Positions 1 through 12,165 of a stretch of DNA of 64,000 nucleotides are shown here, piece by piece. Position numbers and translations under genes: made by a program. Every line of letters begins with the position of its first letter. The stretch's first letter is position 1. Source of the DNA: Thamnidium elegans (taxonomy: Eukaryota; Mucoromycota; Mucoromycetes; Mucorales; Mucoraceae); contig JAIXMG010000035.1 in the NCBI GenBank assembly GCA_025201345.1, positions 351,965 through 415,964 of the forward strand, in the 5' to 3' direction. Below the pieces are notes generated by a model, which was not told the origin of the DNA, searched no databases, and worked only from the letters and a program-made list of their open reading frames with translations.

Positions 1-1099
1 AAAAAAAGTTAGCTTTTAATTGATATGTAACTTACAAGTATTCTTTTTTTATAACAAGTGTTGTAAAAGAGATTCAAAGAATTAACGAAAGGGAAATCAC
101 AAGTGGAACTTGGTCAGAAGCATCTTCATGGCACGTACAATATAAAGATACTGCTTGGATTTTCGCTGGTAACCTTCCATTTGATTTGACAGAAGGTGAC
201 ATTGTCTGTATCTTTTCTCAGTAAGTTTCTTTTTAGTTATCTTTGAAAACATTCCTTTTAAAACTGTAATTAGGTACGGTGAGATTATTCATATTGAACT
301 TATTCGTGATCAAAAAACTGGTAAATCAAAAGGATTTGCTTTTCTTCAATACGAAGATCAACGTAGTACTATTTTAGCTGTTGACAATTTGAACGGTGCT
401 GATGTAATGACAACTTATATATCATTCCTCTCTCTTTTTTTTTCTATACTAACGCCTTTTTTTCCTGGTAGGTTTTAGGACGTACGTTACGCGTAGACCA
501 TTCATATGGGCCTAAAAAACACAAGAAGAAGGACGACGAAGAAGAATCAGAAGACGAGGGACCTTTAATGAACGTAGCTCCAGAATTGGTTGAAGGTAAT
601 TTTTTAAATACAGTATTTTTTTGAGCAAAGTATTCAACTCTTTTTTTTTTTAGTTGGTGAAAAGGAAAAACCAAAGCCTAAACCAGTCGATGTAGATGAA
701 GAGGATCCAATGGCAGCTTATTTTAGAGATAAAACCGAAAAAAAATCGAAAAAAAAGGAAAAGAAACATGATAAACATAAGAGCAGTAAATCTAAATCGA
801 GTCGTCATGATGAAGACGAAAGAAGTGATAGACATCATAGGTCTTCTAGAAGAGATAAATCTCCACGTACAAGAAGTAGATCCCCACGCAAAAGAAGTAT
901 ATCTCCACGCAGAAGCAGATCACCTCCACGTAGAAGAAGTGACAATAGATCACCTCCACGTAGAAGAAGTGACAGTAGATCACCTCCACGTAGAAGAAGT
1001 GACAGTAGATCACCTCCGCGTAAAAGAAGTGACAGCAGATCACCTCCACGTAAATCTACTTACGACAGACGATACAGAAGCCCATCTCCCAATGTATAA
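1..1099 (+). CDS. IST3: RES-complex RNA-binding protein (Ist3/Snu17/RBMX2-like), 5' end cut off
   Basis: Likely the RRM subunit of the RES pre-mRNA retention and splicing complex, acting in the nucleus on U2-associated spliceosomes. The first exon lies left of the window; an intron seems to end at 58. Visible exons: 59-220, 274-403, 472-595 and 654-1099, with GT-AG introns that keep frame. The family N-terminal helix (VKEIQRINERE) leads into one RRM with RNP2-like WIFAGNL and RNP1-like KSKGFAFLQY, then GRTLRVDH. After an acidic linker comes PMAAYF and a basic C-terminus. The tail is an RS domain built from near-identical 30-nt repeats (about 900-1050) encoding SRSPPRRRSD-type units. Yeast Snu17 is shorter and lacks this RS tail; animal RBMX2 has one. 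The family call is firm; the missing start is the main gap. Confidence 0.85.
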
Positions 1100-1214
1100 A
1101 CAATAAATTAGATATTCGAGTTACTGTAATTCATTAGAAAAACTTTTTTTTCTTTTTGCATCTACTTTTTTTTTATTTTTATTATTAAAATATACATGTA
1201 CAAAGAGCAAGGTC

Positions 1215-2199
1215 CTAACGTTTAACCCAGGTATATTTAGCTCTGGCACCCTTTTGACCTTCCTTCTTTCTTTCTACAACTCTAGGATCACGAGTGATAC
1301 AACCAGCCTTACGTAAAGTAGGTTTTAATGCCTCGTTATGAATTAATAAAGCCTTACCAAGACCGTGCTTGATAGCTTGTGCTTGACCTTAAAAATAAAA
1401 TAAAATAACCGTCAGTCTAAAAATGTAACCCCAACCTTTTTTTAAATATAAAAAACTTACCAGTAGTTCCGCCGCCCTTTACAATAATCCAAGCATTGTA
1501 ATTATCTTTGGTTTCAGTAACATCAAGTGGTAACGTAACTTCATTTCTATCTACAGAACGTTGGAAATATTGATCCAATTCCATACCATTGACCAAGATC
1601 TTTCCTTCACCTTGTACAAGATAACATCTTGCACTTGATTCCTTTCTGCGACCAGCAGCATAAGCACGTCCATATTCATCCAAATTTTGTGTCTTGGCTT
1701 GTTGTTGGTTTACATTATCGAAACGTTGATAAGGTCCCAAAATACTGACAACTGAAGGAGGTAAAGGCTTAGGAAGAGATGCGAGAGCAGTTAAATGACT
1801 AGTGATCTTTCTCCATTGCGATGTAGTTAAAGGAATACTTAATAATTCTGACATCTTGTCACGTAATTTCCAAGAATAAACTTTATCTTCAACGGATTCG
1901 GAAGTCAATAATTGAGAAGATAAATCGGTAGCATTGATAGCATCGATAGGCTTGTAGTTGGCAAAACGTTTATGAAGAGCGTCGAGTTCAATTAATAAAT
2001 CATTGTACTTGAAGTTACCAGTGAAATAAGATAATGACTCGGGTTTCTCTCTGTATTGAAGAATGTCATCTTGAGTTGAAGTGGCATTGTGTTGTTGGTG
2101 GAAGTTGGAAGCAAATCTCTTTGTAATGGAGAGAGCAGGAATCTGAATACCAACTCTGGTAGCAGGTAATACACGTGCAAGCTTTAACAAACTAGACAT
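1215..2199 (-). CDS. MRPS9: Mitochondrial small-subunit ribosomal protein uS9m (MRPS9)
   Basis: Component of the mitochondrial ribosome small subunit. Two exons on the minus strand: 2199-1461 and 1387-1215, with a 73-bp GT-AG intron splitting a Gly codon in KGGGTTGQAQA. The C-terminal 130 residues are a bacterial S9 domain: YAAGRRKESSARCYL, GILVNG-type turn, the GGGTTGQAQAIKHGLGKAL core, and a basic end AKYTWVKR that in S9 reaches the tRNA P site. The N-terminal ~150 residues are a fungal mitochondrial extension starting with a presequence-like stretch (MSSLLKLARVLPATRVG). An in-frame ATG 43 codons upstream exists, but the start at 2199 is preferred because it puts the presequence at the N-terminus. 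Divergent from UTP23 across about 220 bp. Confidence 0.9.
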
Positions 2200-2419
2200 G
2201 ACTAAAAAAAAAGAACTATCAAAAAAAAAAAAAGAGCCAATTTTTTTTTTGGACAGGCCCCTTGACACTTTTTGTATAGGGCAATTGGGCCTTTTTTTTT
2301 TGGTTTTTTTCACCCCCGCGCAAGTCAAATAAGAGAGTCACAAGAAAAAGATTTTTCAATTTAAAGCAGCAAAGTTTTTACTCGGAAAGTTAAAAAAAAA
2401 AAGAGTTGTTGTTTATAAG

Positions 2420-3346
2420 ATGAGTCCTAAATCTCATCGATCGAATAAAAAGACTGTACATGCCTACACTGTAGGCTTTGGCTTTAGACCTCCTTATCAA
2501 ATTCTATGTAAGTTTATATCAATAAATACAGGTAAAAAAAAAAAGTATTAAACTAACTTCTCTATTTGTAGTGGATGGTGATTTTTGTAAAACAGCATTA
2601 GAAAAGCATATTTTTATTAAAGATGAACTCCCTGTCTTGATGACTGGTTTAACGCGTTTAGGTATAGCCTTATGATAACTTGTCAAAAAAAAAAAAAAAA
2701 AGGAGAGAGAAAGTTATTAATTATAAACCTGTCAAAAAAAAAAAAAGTTGTTACCGATTGTATTTTGCAGGATATTAAAGGTAGAGGTCACGACTACACC
2801 AGTGCTTACATTTTAGCCAAAAGATTTGAAACACGTCGCTGTCCACATAAAGAAAAGGCAGTATCTAGTTATGAATGTATTAGAGAGTTAGTAGCTAAAG
2901 ATAATAACCAACATTTTTGTGTTGCTACACAAAACCCTAAATTAAAAGATCGCATGAGAAAGATACCTGGTGTACCACTTATCTACGTCAATGTTAAAGG
3001 CAACGGTCTTAGTTTGGAGGCTATGACAGAGAGATCAAAGGAGATGATGAGATTAAATGAAATTGAAAAAATTAAACCTTTAGACAAGGAAACAGCTAGA
3101 TTGAAGAGGGCACTTTATGCAAGTGAGGATGAAAAAGAACACCAAGAAGTTAAACCTAAACCAAAAAAGAGAAAGGTTAAAGGTGTGAACCCATTGGCTA
3201 TGAAAAAGAAGAAGAAGAAGGCTCCTCCTCCACCCAAGAAAAAGGCTGACGGTAGCAAAGAAAAGGCTGATAGTAGTAGTAGTAGTAGTAAAAAAGAAAA
3301 GACTGATGCTAACAAGGAAAAGACGGCAGATAATAATAAATCATAA
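2420..3346 (+). CDS. UTP23: rRNA-processing protein Utp23 (PIN-domain SSU processome factor)
   Basis: Nucleolar factor of the small-subunit processome that binds near snR30/U17 during 18S rRNA maturation. Exons: 2420-2507, 2572-2661 and 2748-3346. The second intron (2662-2747) contains two long A runs, so reading straight through gives a false start inside it. The protein begins MSPKSHRSNKK, has the family PYQILLDGDFC strand, and then a degenerate PIN fold. A zinc-binding cluster typical of Utp23 is visible (TDCILQ ... RRCPHKEKAVSSYEC, giving Cys, Cys-Pro-His and Cys). FCVATQNPKL and GVPLIYVNVKGN close the domain. The C-terminus is a Lys/Ser-rich nucleolar-type tail. Known Utp23 proteins lack the full acidic PIN active site, consistent with a structural role. 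Confidence 0.88.
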
Positions 3347-3479
3347 TAAATGTATATAAAAAGTATATGTATATTTTCTTCAATTTTTATATATTTTTTT
3401 ATTGGAGATCATAGTATTATAGGAATAAAAAAAAAAAAATTGTACATATTACAAAAAAATATAATGTTTTTTTTTTGAT

Positions 3480-5727
3480 CTAGTTTTTGGAGCTCACACG
3501 AGAGATAGTAAAGACACCAACAATGACAATACCCAGGAAAGCAATAGCAGCAGGTAATATTAATTCCTGAGGAATGCCTGCAACAGTAACAGGAACAGGT
3601 TTTGATTTTTCAACTTGTTCTTCTTCTTCATCAGAAGATGATACAACTACTTCTTTCTTTACACTACGTTTCTTAGGTTTTTCTACTTTAGCTTCAGTAA
3701 TTTCAATAACAGGAGGAGGAACATGAACAACTTCAGGTTCAATTTTCTTTTCTTCAACCACCACAGGTGCTTCTTCAACAACTACAACTTCTTCCTCTTC
3801 TTTAAATGTAGCATCATGAACAAATAACTTGACACGATCTTGACCCATCTTACGAGCTAATTTAACAGCATCAACTACATCAGCATCAGAAGTAATCAAA
3901 ACTTGATCTTCTTCATCGTCCAAGTAAGAAATACTTAACCATGAATCAGTTGCGTCTTCAGTCGATGTACCTTGATGACTTAAATGTTCTCCAATTACCT
4001 TTTGACGAACAGATTCTAAAAGTGTAGGATAACTATCGTAGACAGAAGCGACACGATGTGTCTTGCCACCACTGGTTGTAAACTTGAAAGAGAACATATC
4101 TTCTTTGGTTTGCATGTGTTGACTGTGGCTTCTGTCTTCAGACATGGAAGATCTACCTTCGTCGTTGTTGGCTACCATGCTAGCGGATTCGTTTGGTGTA
4201 ATCTCAGAGAATCCTTGCAATTGAGAGAATGAAGCTGAAGGTTCTGGGGAGATAGCACGAGAGATGGCATTAGAGTGGTTTTGAGAATGAGCAGATAGTA
4301 ACTGAGAAGATAATGGATCAGATAATTGAGATTCCGAATCGTGTTGTTCTTGTGCACCAAAGCTATCCCAAAACCTACCCCACATAGGGCCCTCACCATC
4401 GTTTCCTTGGATACTGTTGATTTGTTCCATGGTTGCATAAGTTAATTTTAAAACATCAACGATACCAACTACGTCACCGTTTTCAACGACAGGTAAATTA
4501 AGATAATGACCATCATGCATTTTCTTTAAAGCATCCATGATAGATAATTGAGGATGAGCTGTATCAGGGTGAGGTGTCATAACACGTACAACAGAACAGT
4601 TTTCAGGGCTTAAACCTGCAGCAATAACACGTAATACAACATCTTTTGTTGTAAAGATACCTGCCAAACCCTCTCTATCCATGACCAAGACAGCAGTTGT
4701 ATGATAATCTTTCATCATACGAGCTACGTCTCTAACATTGGTCTTTACATTTACTTCAGGAGGAGCTGATCCATCCAATACTGAATTTAAATCAGGACAT
4801 TCCATTTTATCACGTAATGCTTCCATATACTGTACTAATTGAACTGGGCTGTTACTCCATTCTTTTTCTACACCTTCAAGTGCATCATATAATTTACGAG
4901 ATGATCCAAATGCTCTTTCCATCTTGTCAAGTGCTTCATATAGACATTTAGTGATATCTAATAATCCGAAAATATCTCCTTCTTCGTTACAGACAGGCTA
5001 AATAATTGTTTAGTGCACTTTAAATATTTCCTATTGCAGATATAATTACCAAGTGACGGAAACCACGGGATACCATTAGGTTAAGTGCGTCAGTTGCAGA
5101 TGTATCAGAGGTAACACACATGGGTCCTTTAGTCATGATTTTTGCTACTGTAGTATCTCTATATATATATATGTATTAGATCAGTGTATTGCCCTCCCTC
5201 TTTTTTTTTCTTTTCTATTTTCTTTTTTTTACCTAGCATCTAATGATTCAGCAACAACTCTATAAGCAAGATCTTTTGCGGTAAAGATACCACATAAATG
5301 ATCTTCCTCATCCACAACTAATACACAATCACTTCTCTTTGCAGCCATTAATTGTGAAGCTTCAATAACCAACATGTTTTCCTTGACGGTTAAAGCTTGA
5401 GAAGGACGAAGTGCAGATACTGTACCGGCTATTTTACGAGTTTGGCGTACTCGCTTTGAGCCAGTCTTTTTCTTTGAAAGTTCAGATTCCAACTTCTTTC
5501 TAATGGCCTGCAAAAAATATATATATATATATATATATATTAGAGATATATTTACAGAAAAAGGGTGAGGGGTAATAAAAAAAAAGGAACTTTGTTTAAG
5601 GTACCTCATCTCTCTTTGATTGACGTTGTCTACTTCCAGTGTTAACACTAGATTCTACTGTAGAAGAATTATCGTTACGAAAAGAAGCGGTAGCAGGAAT
5701 CCTTGAATTAGCTCTTTTAGTAGACAT
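3480..5727 (-). CDS. CBS-domain and PB1-domain protein with C-terminal membrane anchor
   Basis: A fungal CBS/PB1 family protein resembling fission yeast Mug70; molecular role unknown. Exons on the minus strand: 5727-5605, 5507-5233, 5158-5050 and 4997-3480. The N-terminus is Ser/Thr/Arg-rich (MSTKRANSRIPA). Then come four CBS motifs forming two Bateman pairs; in each, a GIFTAKD/GIFTTKD or VGIVDVLKL strand marks the nucleotide-binding fold. A Ser/Gln-rich linker leads to a PB1 domain starting FSFKFTTSGGKTHRV and including SYLDDEEDQVLI with the acidic OPCA-like patch. An acidic/basic stretch (EEEEEVVVVEEAPVVVEEKK) follows, and the last ~25 residues are a hydrophobic helix (LILPAAIAFLGIVIVGVF), suggesting tail anchoring. 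CBS pairs usually sense adenine nucleotides and PB1 pairs with other PB1 proteins, so an adaptor role is plausible. Confidence 0.85.
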
Positions 5728-5844
5728 TTTTTTTTTACTTTTAAAAAAGAAGAAACAAAGCAAAGGAAAAGAAAATTTTCTTATACCCCCGTCCCTCTTT
5801 TTATATATTAAAGAGGTTACACACACACAAAAAATTATTTTATT

Positions 5845-7252
5845 TTAAATTTCGATCTTTCTAGTCTTATCCATATAATAAGTAACAAGTTCATCTGTAA
5901 CCTTACTCTTTCTTTCTTGGAAACCAGCAACAAACTTTTGTAAGACGTCAATACAAATCTTCTTTAATTCACCAGTCATTAATTCACCAGATTTATAAGA
6001 CTACGTAAAAATAATAATAAAATATGTCAGTTAAATCTTATAATGATATAAACCAGGTACTTACATCGTGGATCTTTTGTAATTCTTCATCATCTTCTAA
6101 AAAGAAGGAAAGGTATTGATAAGCAACATCAACTTCAGGTTTACCACCATTAGCTCTATGTTCTTCAACAGTAGCTCCTCCACCAGAGAAAGCATGCTTG
6201 TTAATCTTATTTTTAATTTGTTTAGCAGTATCTGTCATAAAGATGGCAGAAGTATCAAGAGAAGCACTCATCTTGGTTTGAGGTCCTTGCAAAGCAGGGA
6301 AGAACTTGGCATGAATAAGACAAGGCTTGGGGTATTTCAATCTCTTTGCTACATCTCTAGTTAAACGGAAATAAGGATCTTGATCAATAGCACAAGGAAT
6401 CAAACAAGGAATATCTTTCTTGTCACCAAAGATTTGAGGGAATGAGTTGGAGAAGGATGGTGCGGCTTGTACTGCTACAAAATGAGCTTTACCAATGTTG
6501 TCACTATCGTTGAAACCAAATGTTGATTTAGATTGGTTTAATGTAATACAACGGGCAATACGAACAACATTGTGATAGAATGCACCACCGACAAAGTCAA
6601 GGTTAGAGAAAATAAATGTCTTTTCAGCCTTGAAACCACAAGCAATAATATCTCTGGCATTATCAAAAGCAAATTGATGACACATTTCAACTGTCAAATT
6701 AGGCTTGAATAAAAATTTTTCGTCGTCAGTTAATTGAATTACGAGAGGAACATCAAAAACGTCCTGAAGCCATCTACAAAAAAAAAAAAAGAATTAGATA
6801 TATATATATATATAATTTTAGCTTATTAATACTTTACTGGCAGAATACAAAAGGAACCATATGTCCTAAATGCATAGAGGCAGAAGAAGGACCACGTCCA
6901 GTATATAAAAAGAAGGGTTTCTTTTGTTCGAAACGATCAAGAATAATACCAAGTTCTCTGCAATAAAATATTAGGATTGATTATGTCATAAAATTGGTGG
7001 TAGTACTAACCTGTGAGAAAAGAAGGTACCTCTTCTTAAAAAGATATGAGGTTTACGTCCAGTTAAAGTCTCGAAACGTTCTAATAAAGCAGCGTCAATG
7101 GGTCTGGTACCAAATTGGTCCATCAACTTGTTATAGTCAATGGCTTGTTGAACACCATCAACAACAGCACCTTCGACTTCCCAGGGTGTAACATTTTGAG
7201 AAACTGCTACTTCAATTTTCATGCCTTCTACTTGGTTATTTAACTCGGCCAT
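5845..7252 (-). CDS. WRS1: Cytosolic tryptophanyl-tRNA synthetase
   Basis: Class Ic synthetase charging tRNA-Trp. Exons on the minus strand: 7252-7011, 6957-6838, 6773-6065 and 6000-5845. Eukaryotic-type sequence: VTPWEVEG near the N-terminus, [13 protein letters not shown] strand ([18 protein letters not shown]), the HIGH-equivalent MHLGHMVPF, the ADP-side LTDDEKFLF, and the KMSKS-equivalent [11 protein letters not shown]. The C-terminus ends KTRKIEI after the anticodon-binding helices. No WHEP extension is present, as in fungi. No mitochondrial presequence is visible on this form. It is divergent from the mitochondrial EF-P gene with only 174 bp between start codons, so the two translation genes probably share a promoter region. 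Confidence 0.93.
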
Positions 7253-7426
7253 TTTCGAAAAGAAAAGTTTTTAAAAAAGAAGAAGAAAAGATAAATAAAC
7301 TTTTTTTTTTGTTATTATTATATAATACAACCTTTTTTTTTTTAGATCTCAGTTATGAGTAACTGAGCATTTTGTTAGGGTAGTGGCTTGTTTTTTAAAA
7401 ATTAAAAACCCTTTTGTCTTTTAACC
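7253..7426. promoter_or_regulatory. Bidirectional promoter between TrpRS and mitochondrial EF-P
   Basis: The 174 bp between the two start codons hold several T and A runs and no clear TATA box. The two divergent genes both serve translation. Shared control is an inference from spacing alone. Confidence 0.45.
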
Positions 7427-8282
7427 ATGTCTAGTACTTTGCTTTCATTCACAAGACAAGCTTCTTTCAAATGGACACGTACATTACCCGCTAGTCAACG
7501 TTTTTACAAGTTGAGTGTAGGTTCCATTAAAAAAGGTCAAGTAGTTCAATTAAAAGACAAGGCTTGGAAAGTTTTGACCAGAGACCATGTTTCTACTGGT
7601 AGAGGTGGTGCTGTTGTTAAAGTAAGTTTAGATAATACAGTGTTTAATAGTATGCGTTTTTGACAGCAAATGATATTTATTAGATGGAATTACAAGATAT
7701 TTTATCCAATAATAAAATTAATGAACGTTTCAGATCAAGTGACAGTTTAGAAAGTAAATTATTTTGTATAACAATAGGAGGAAGGGGGGTTATAGACAAG
7801 AAAAAAAAATCTAACTACTTTTCATAGTCTTGAATTTAACAGATGAACCTTATCAATACTTGTATACAGAAGGTGAACAAGTTCATTTATTAAACTTGGA
7901 AAGTTTTGAAGAAATTGAAATGACAGTTAGTCAGTGTGAAGGATCAGTTAACATGTTGGAAGGTAAATTATATATTTTTTTTCTGGGTGTGTGTAGTTCA
8001 TTCTAACGCCTTTTTTTTTATGTAGATTCTATGCTTGTTTCTGTTAATTTCCTTACTACTCCTGAACACGGTACACAACCTTGTACTTTTAAACTGCCTT
8101 CCAATTATACATATACAGTTCAATCAGTTGTTAACCGTGCTGGACAGGCTGCTAAAGGTACCGTCTATAAGACTGCCACTTTAACCAACGGCGCTAAATT
8201 ACAAGTACCTGAATTCGTAAACGAGGATGATAAGATTGTTGTTGATATTGATACCATGAAGTATGTAAAGCGTGAATTGTAA
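7427..8282 (+). CDS. Mitochondrial translation elongation factor P (EF-P)
   Basis: Bacterial-type EF-P with an N-terminal extension rich in Arg/Ser (MSSTLLSFTRQASFKWTRTL) that fits a mitochondrial presequence. Exons: 7427-7621, 7684-7753, 7828-7962 and 8026-8282. Domain I is KOW-like (GQVVQLKDKAWKVLTRD); domain II includes YQYLYTEGEQVHLLNLESFEEIE; domain III includes the EF-P signature GTVYKTATLTNGAKLQVPEFVNEDDKI. The domain I tip loop reads STGRGGA where Escherichia coli EF-P has its modified Lys, so beta-lysylation of a conserved Lys is not expected. There is no hypusine-site sequence, which rules out eIF5A. EF-P relieves ribosome stalling at polyproline; a mitochondrial role is inferred from the presequence. 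Confidence 0.88.
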
Positions 8283-8448
8283 ATTTATTTTAACTGAGTG
8301 ACGTTGATTTTTTTAAAAAAAAAGAGTTTTCATTGGGTAACTCCTCATAATGATAATGACTTCACTACCACTTTTTTTCTTTTTTTCTCTTCTTTTTTTC
8401 ACACAGAACTTTTTTATATTTTTATTTATACGCATATAATTAAAGCTC

Positions 8449-8490
<42 letters not shown>

Positions 8491-8590
8491 AAAAACGAAG
8501 AAATTATAACGAACCAAGTAGAAAGAAGAAATATACCTTTTTTTTATAAAAAAAAAGGTGGAAAATAAATAAAACATATAAAGATTAGCC
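8283..8590 (+). other. T-rich intergenic stretch upstream of the NAD+ carrier
   Basis: No gene is seen in these 308 bp. They carry long pyrimidine tracts, including a T run of about 27 bases around 8460-8486. Such tracts are common upstream of the genes in this window and may serve as nucleosome-poor promoter sequence (inference). Confidence 0.5.
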
Positions 8591-9760
8591 ATGGGCACAG
8601 CAGCTGTCAATTGGTGGAAAGAATTCGCGTAAGTTTTTTTTTTTTCTTTTACTTGTGATAGATTTGTATTGGATTAATAAAAGAAAAGAATAGTCAAAAT
8701 CATGAAAATTTAAAGCACTCTATTGCGGGCGCAGGCGCTGGCATTGTTTCATCTATTGTTACTTGCCCATTAGATGTAGCCAAGACAAGATTACAGAACC
8801 AAGGAGTTCCTTTACCCGGAGAGAGATTGTATAGTGGTACAGTCGGTACTCTATCTAGAATTTGGACGGAAGAAGGTATTCGTGGGTTATATAGAGGTTT
8901 AGGTCCAACCATATTAGGCTACTTACCCACTTGGGCTATTTATTTTACTGCATATGATTATTGTAAAAGTCATTGGGCCGATGAATTAGGTATTTTTTGT
9001 TTTCTTTTTCGCTAGGCATGTGACTAATACGGATATATACATAATTAGGTCATGATAAAGAATGGTTACTACATATTTCCTCGGCAATGTCAGCTGGGGC
9101 TGCCTCAACCATGTTGACAAATCCGTTATGGGTTATCAAAACTAGACTAATGGTAATTTGATATCTTATCACGGTTTTTTTTTATTGTGTACTAATATTT
9201 TATATATACCTAGACTCAAAACGAAAGAACAGCTTATAGATATAATAATACATTACATGCATTTATTACAATTGCAAAGGAAGAAGGATTTCGAGGTTTT
9301 TATAAAGGTTTAGGGCCATCATTAATCGGTATTAGTCATGTTGCTGTACAATTTCCATTATACGAACGATTAAAAGTTGTATTTCGTAAGTGTTACAAAT
9401 ACATAATCCCTACGTATAAAAAAAAAAGCAACTAACATTTAGTCTGAAAAAGACGTCGATCGAGATATTGTTTCAGGTTCTTCGTCTATTTTATTAGCTT
9501 CTTCACTTTCAAAGATGGCAGCGAGTGTTGCAACTTATCCTCATGAAGTGATTCGAACCAGGTTACAAAACCAAACTAGAAAACCGTACAAGTATCAAGG
9601 TATTGTTCACGCAATTAAAATCATCTCAAAGGAAGAAGGTATACGTGGGTTTTATAAAGGTTTATCAACAAACTTGGTTAGAACTGTACCTTCTTCAGCA
9701 ATGACAATTCTTACGTATGAATTAGTCGTAAAGAAATTAGACGATTGGAAAAATCTTTAA
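8591..9760 (+). CDS. Mitochondrial carrier, NAD+ transporter type (Ndt1/Yia6-like)
   Basis: Six-helix SLC25 carrier of the inner membrane. Exons: 8591-8628, 8694-8989, 9049-9152, 9214-9378 and 9443-9760. The three carrier repeats carry PLDVAKTR, PLWVIKTR and PHEVIRTR, each matching PX[DE/W]XX[KR]. The Trp in repeat two is typical of the branch with pyrimidine-nucleotide, folate/FAD and NAD+ carriers. CPLDVAKTRLQNQG and LGYLPTWAIYFTAYDYCK are closest in my memory to yeast Yia6/Ndt1, so NAD+ import into mitochondria is the favoured role; a folate/FAD role (Flx1, SLC25A32) is the alternative. Intron 4 must start at GTATTT (9379); the better-looking GTAAGT seven bases on (9386) would create an immediate stop. 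Confidence 0.82.
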
Positions 9761-9951
9761 AAAGTTTAAAGTTTATATAGTTTATATAGTAAAATATCTC
9801 TTTTTTTTTTTTTTTTTTTTTTTGTATATATACCACCTTATTTTTTTTAATAGCAATATCTATTATTTATTTAATTAAAAAAAGAGTAAAGAAAAAAAAA
9901 CGAGGGGTGGGGAATATAATGTGTGTATGTGTGTGTTCTATTTACAATCAA

Positions 9952-11752
9952 TCAAATGTTTTTGTTTGCTTCGTATTCTACAATGCCTTCTTCGTCAGTA
10001 TATTCTACTTTACGTTCTACATCACGCATAATAGCATCTTCTTCAGAATCGGTAATATCTGCTTTATGATGGCAGATATAAAATAAAACTGTACATAGCA
10101 ACATAAAACCACAGATACCAGTATACATCCAAACCAATTTAGGATCTACTGTAACTGAAACCAAAGCAAAAGCAAGAATAGAAGCAAAACAGTTGGTAAG
10201 CAAGAAAAGTGCCATGACAATAGATTTCATTGATTGTGGTGCCTTTTTATAAGCGTATTCCATACCAGTAATAGAAGCAAAAATTTCAGATATAGCAATC
10301 AATACATAGGATGGAATCAAGTAAGCAGCAGAGATCCAGTTTTCTCTACCTTCAGGGTGATCGTAGTAAGGAGGGGAATTGTATACCATGGATTGAATAC
10401 CGGCAGTATATCCCATAGAGGCAGCAGCGAAAAAGAATCCGCAGGTGATACGCGTAATGGGACGCATAGGTAAACCAATACGATGTAAAAACGGGTACAC
10501 AAAACTATCCATCAGTGGAATCAAAATAATTAAGGCGATAGGATCAATATTTTGCATAATATCGTTGGGAACATTACCAGTCAACATGGTACCTGCCATA
10601 GAAACTAGATTGTTGGTCATTTGTGAGTAACATAACCAGTAGATAGGGAACCAACAAAATACGACACAAGCTTTTAATGTACGTTTTAATTCATCTACAA
10701 AGATATCGTCCCAAGTTACTTTTTCAAGAAGTTCAGGCCGTTCACGAGATAAATTAGAAGGTTTACAGGCTTCTAAACCACCTTTCACCTTCCAGCTAAG
10801 ATAAAATAAGCGACCGGCTTCAACGAAAACGGACCCACGCGGTGGGTTAAGTACATACTGTTTACGACCCAATACAACAACAATAATACAAGGAATAAAC
10901 ATGAGTGTTGGTAACAGATAAGCAGGCCAGAAACCAACATTCTTTTCTAATTCGGTAGTAGCAATAGCAGACAGAGAACCAATATTGATACCCCAATAAA
11001 AGTAGTTAAATATCTTTTGATAAGTAGCTTGAGGAGTAACGATAACACGATTGCCGTTGTTTAAGGTCTTTACGTAAGCGGATTTACTACGGTATTGTTC
11101 AGCAACAAGTGGAGAAACATTGGCTTTGATACCACCTGTAGCAAGACCAATAATAACAACTGCGACAATAAATCCCGGAAACGCGGCTCCTGATTCAATA
11201 GCCATAGGGATAGATGTCAAAGTAAGGATAATAAGACCAACAAAGTAAATGATGGAAAATATAAGAATTGTCTTATATTTACCAAGGAATTGATCAGCTA
11301 CGATAGCGCCCAAGATAGGTGTGATATAACACCAGAATTGGAAAAAGGTAGTTAAAGAAGTAGCTACCTGTTGACCTTTACCCATAGCACCTGGCTGTTC
11401 GGCAGGATCTACATATTTACGCATAGATAAAAAGTTAGATAAAAATTATAAACACATATTAAGAGAAATTTGACTTACAAGAAGGAGGGTTTTCATGTTG
11501 AATATAATTTTGGAAAGGACCACTTAACCCATAATACGTAAAACGTTCACAAAACTCGATAAGAATAACTAGAAATGCGGCCTTTGGTATCTTATCAGAT
11601 ACTTCAGTTAATTCTTTCCAGTCTTGCTCGGTTGGTTCAGGACCTTCTACAGTTTCGTCTTGAGTGTATGAAGGTGGGTCGGGTTCGTCTTTATATTCAA
11701 CTGATGACCTGGTGTTATCTATCATATCTGCCTTCTTTTCTTCTTGCGTCAT
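9952..11752 (-). CDS. PTR2: Proton-coupled di/tripeptide transporter (PTR2/POT family)
   Basis: Major-facilitator peptide importer of the plasma membrane. Two exons on the minus strand: 11752-11479 and 11408-9952, joined by a 70-bp GT-AG intron that keeps frame as NPPSYPAEQPGAMG. The N-terminal 60 residues are acidic and cytosolic. Helix 1 carries the family EFCERFTYYGLSGPF signature, including the ExxERF proton/peptide motif. NYFYWGINIGSLSA matches the second PTR2 signature (FYxxINxG). About 12 hydrophobic segments are visible, and the C-terminal tail is acidic (EEDAIMRDVERKVEYTDEEG), as expected of a regulated, ubiquitin-sorted transporter. Length (about 580 residues) is normal. Confidence 0.92.
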
Positions 11753-12165
11753 AATAGAAAGGGCTTTTTTTTAATTGCAAAAAAAAAAAAGGGGTTATAG
11801 GATTAAAAATCTTTTTTTTTTTTTTTTTTTAGTTCTTTTTTATACACTTCTTTCTAACGGAGACCTAAAAAAAAACAACAAGTTTCATATCATTTTGTTT
11901 TATAATGATGGCCTAAAAGATACGATATAAAAGACCATCGTATTTATCTATGTATTTCTATGCTCTTTAGCATTCAATACGGTTATGTTTTAGTAACAAG
12001 AAAGGTTCTTTTTTTTATTCGTGAAATTTGATACTATTAGGTCATATGAAAAAATTGGATAAATAGTTTTATTTTGCCTAAATATAGTAATAGCCTACTA
12101 AATTTGTTTCTCACGACCTTTTTTGTGCAACCAAATTTAAAAAAGAAAACCCTGACATAAAGTGC
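11753..12165. other. Intergenic region upstream of PTR2, no gene seen
   Basis: This AT-rich stretch begins with A and T runs immediately upstream of the PTR2 start (11753-11840). No RNA gene or convincing reading frame was found. Confidence 0.5.

Noticed and set aside
2200..2328. N-terminal extension of mitochondrial uS9 beginning 43 codons upstream.
   Set aside because: Encoded by homopolymer-rich DNA with Lys and Phe runs; it would bury the presequence.
9386..9442. GTAAGT at 9386 as donor of intron 4 in the NAD+ carrier.
   Set aside because: It gives a stop at once (CTC TGA); the GTATTT donor at 9379 keeps the frame.
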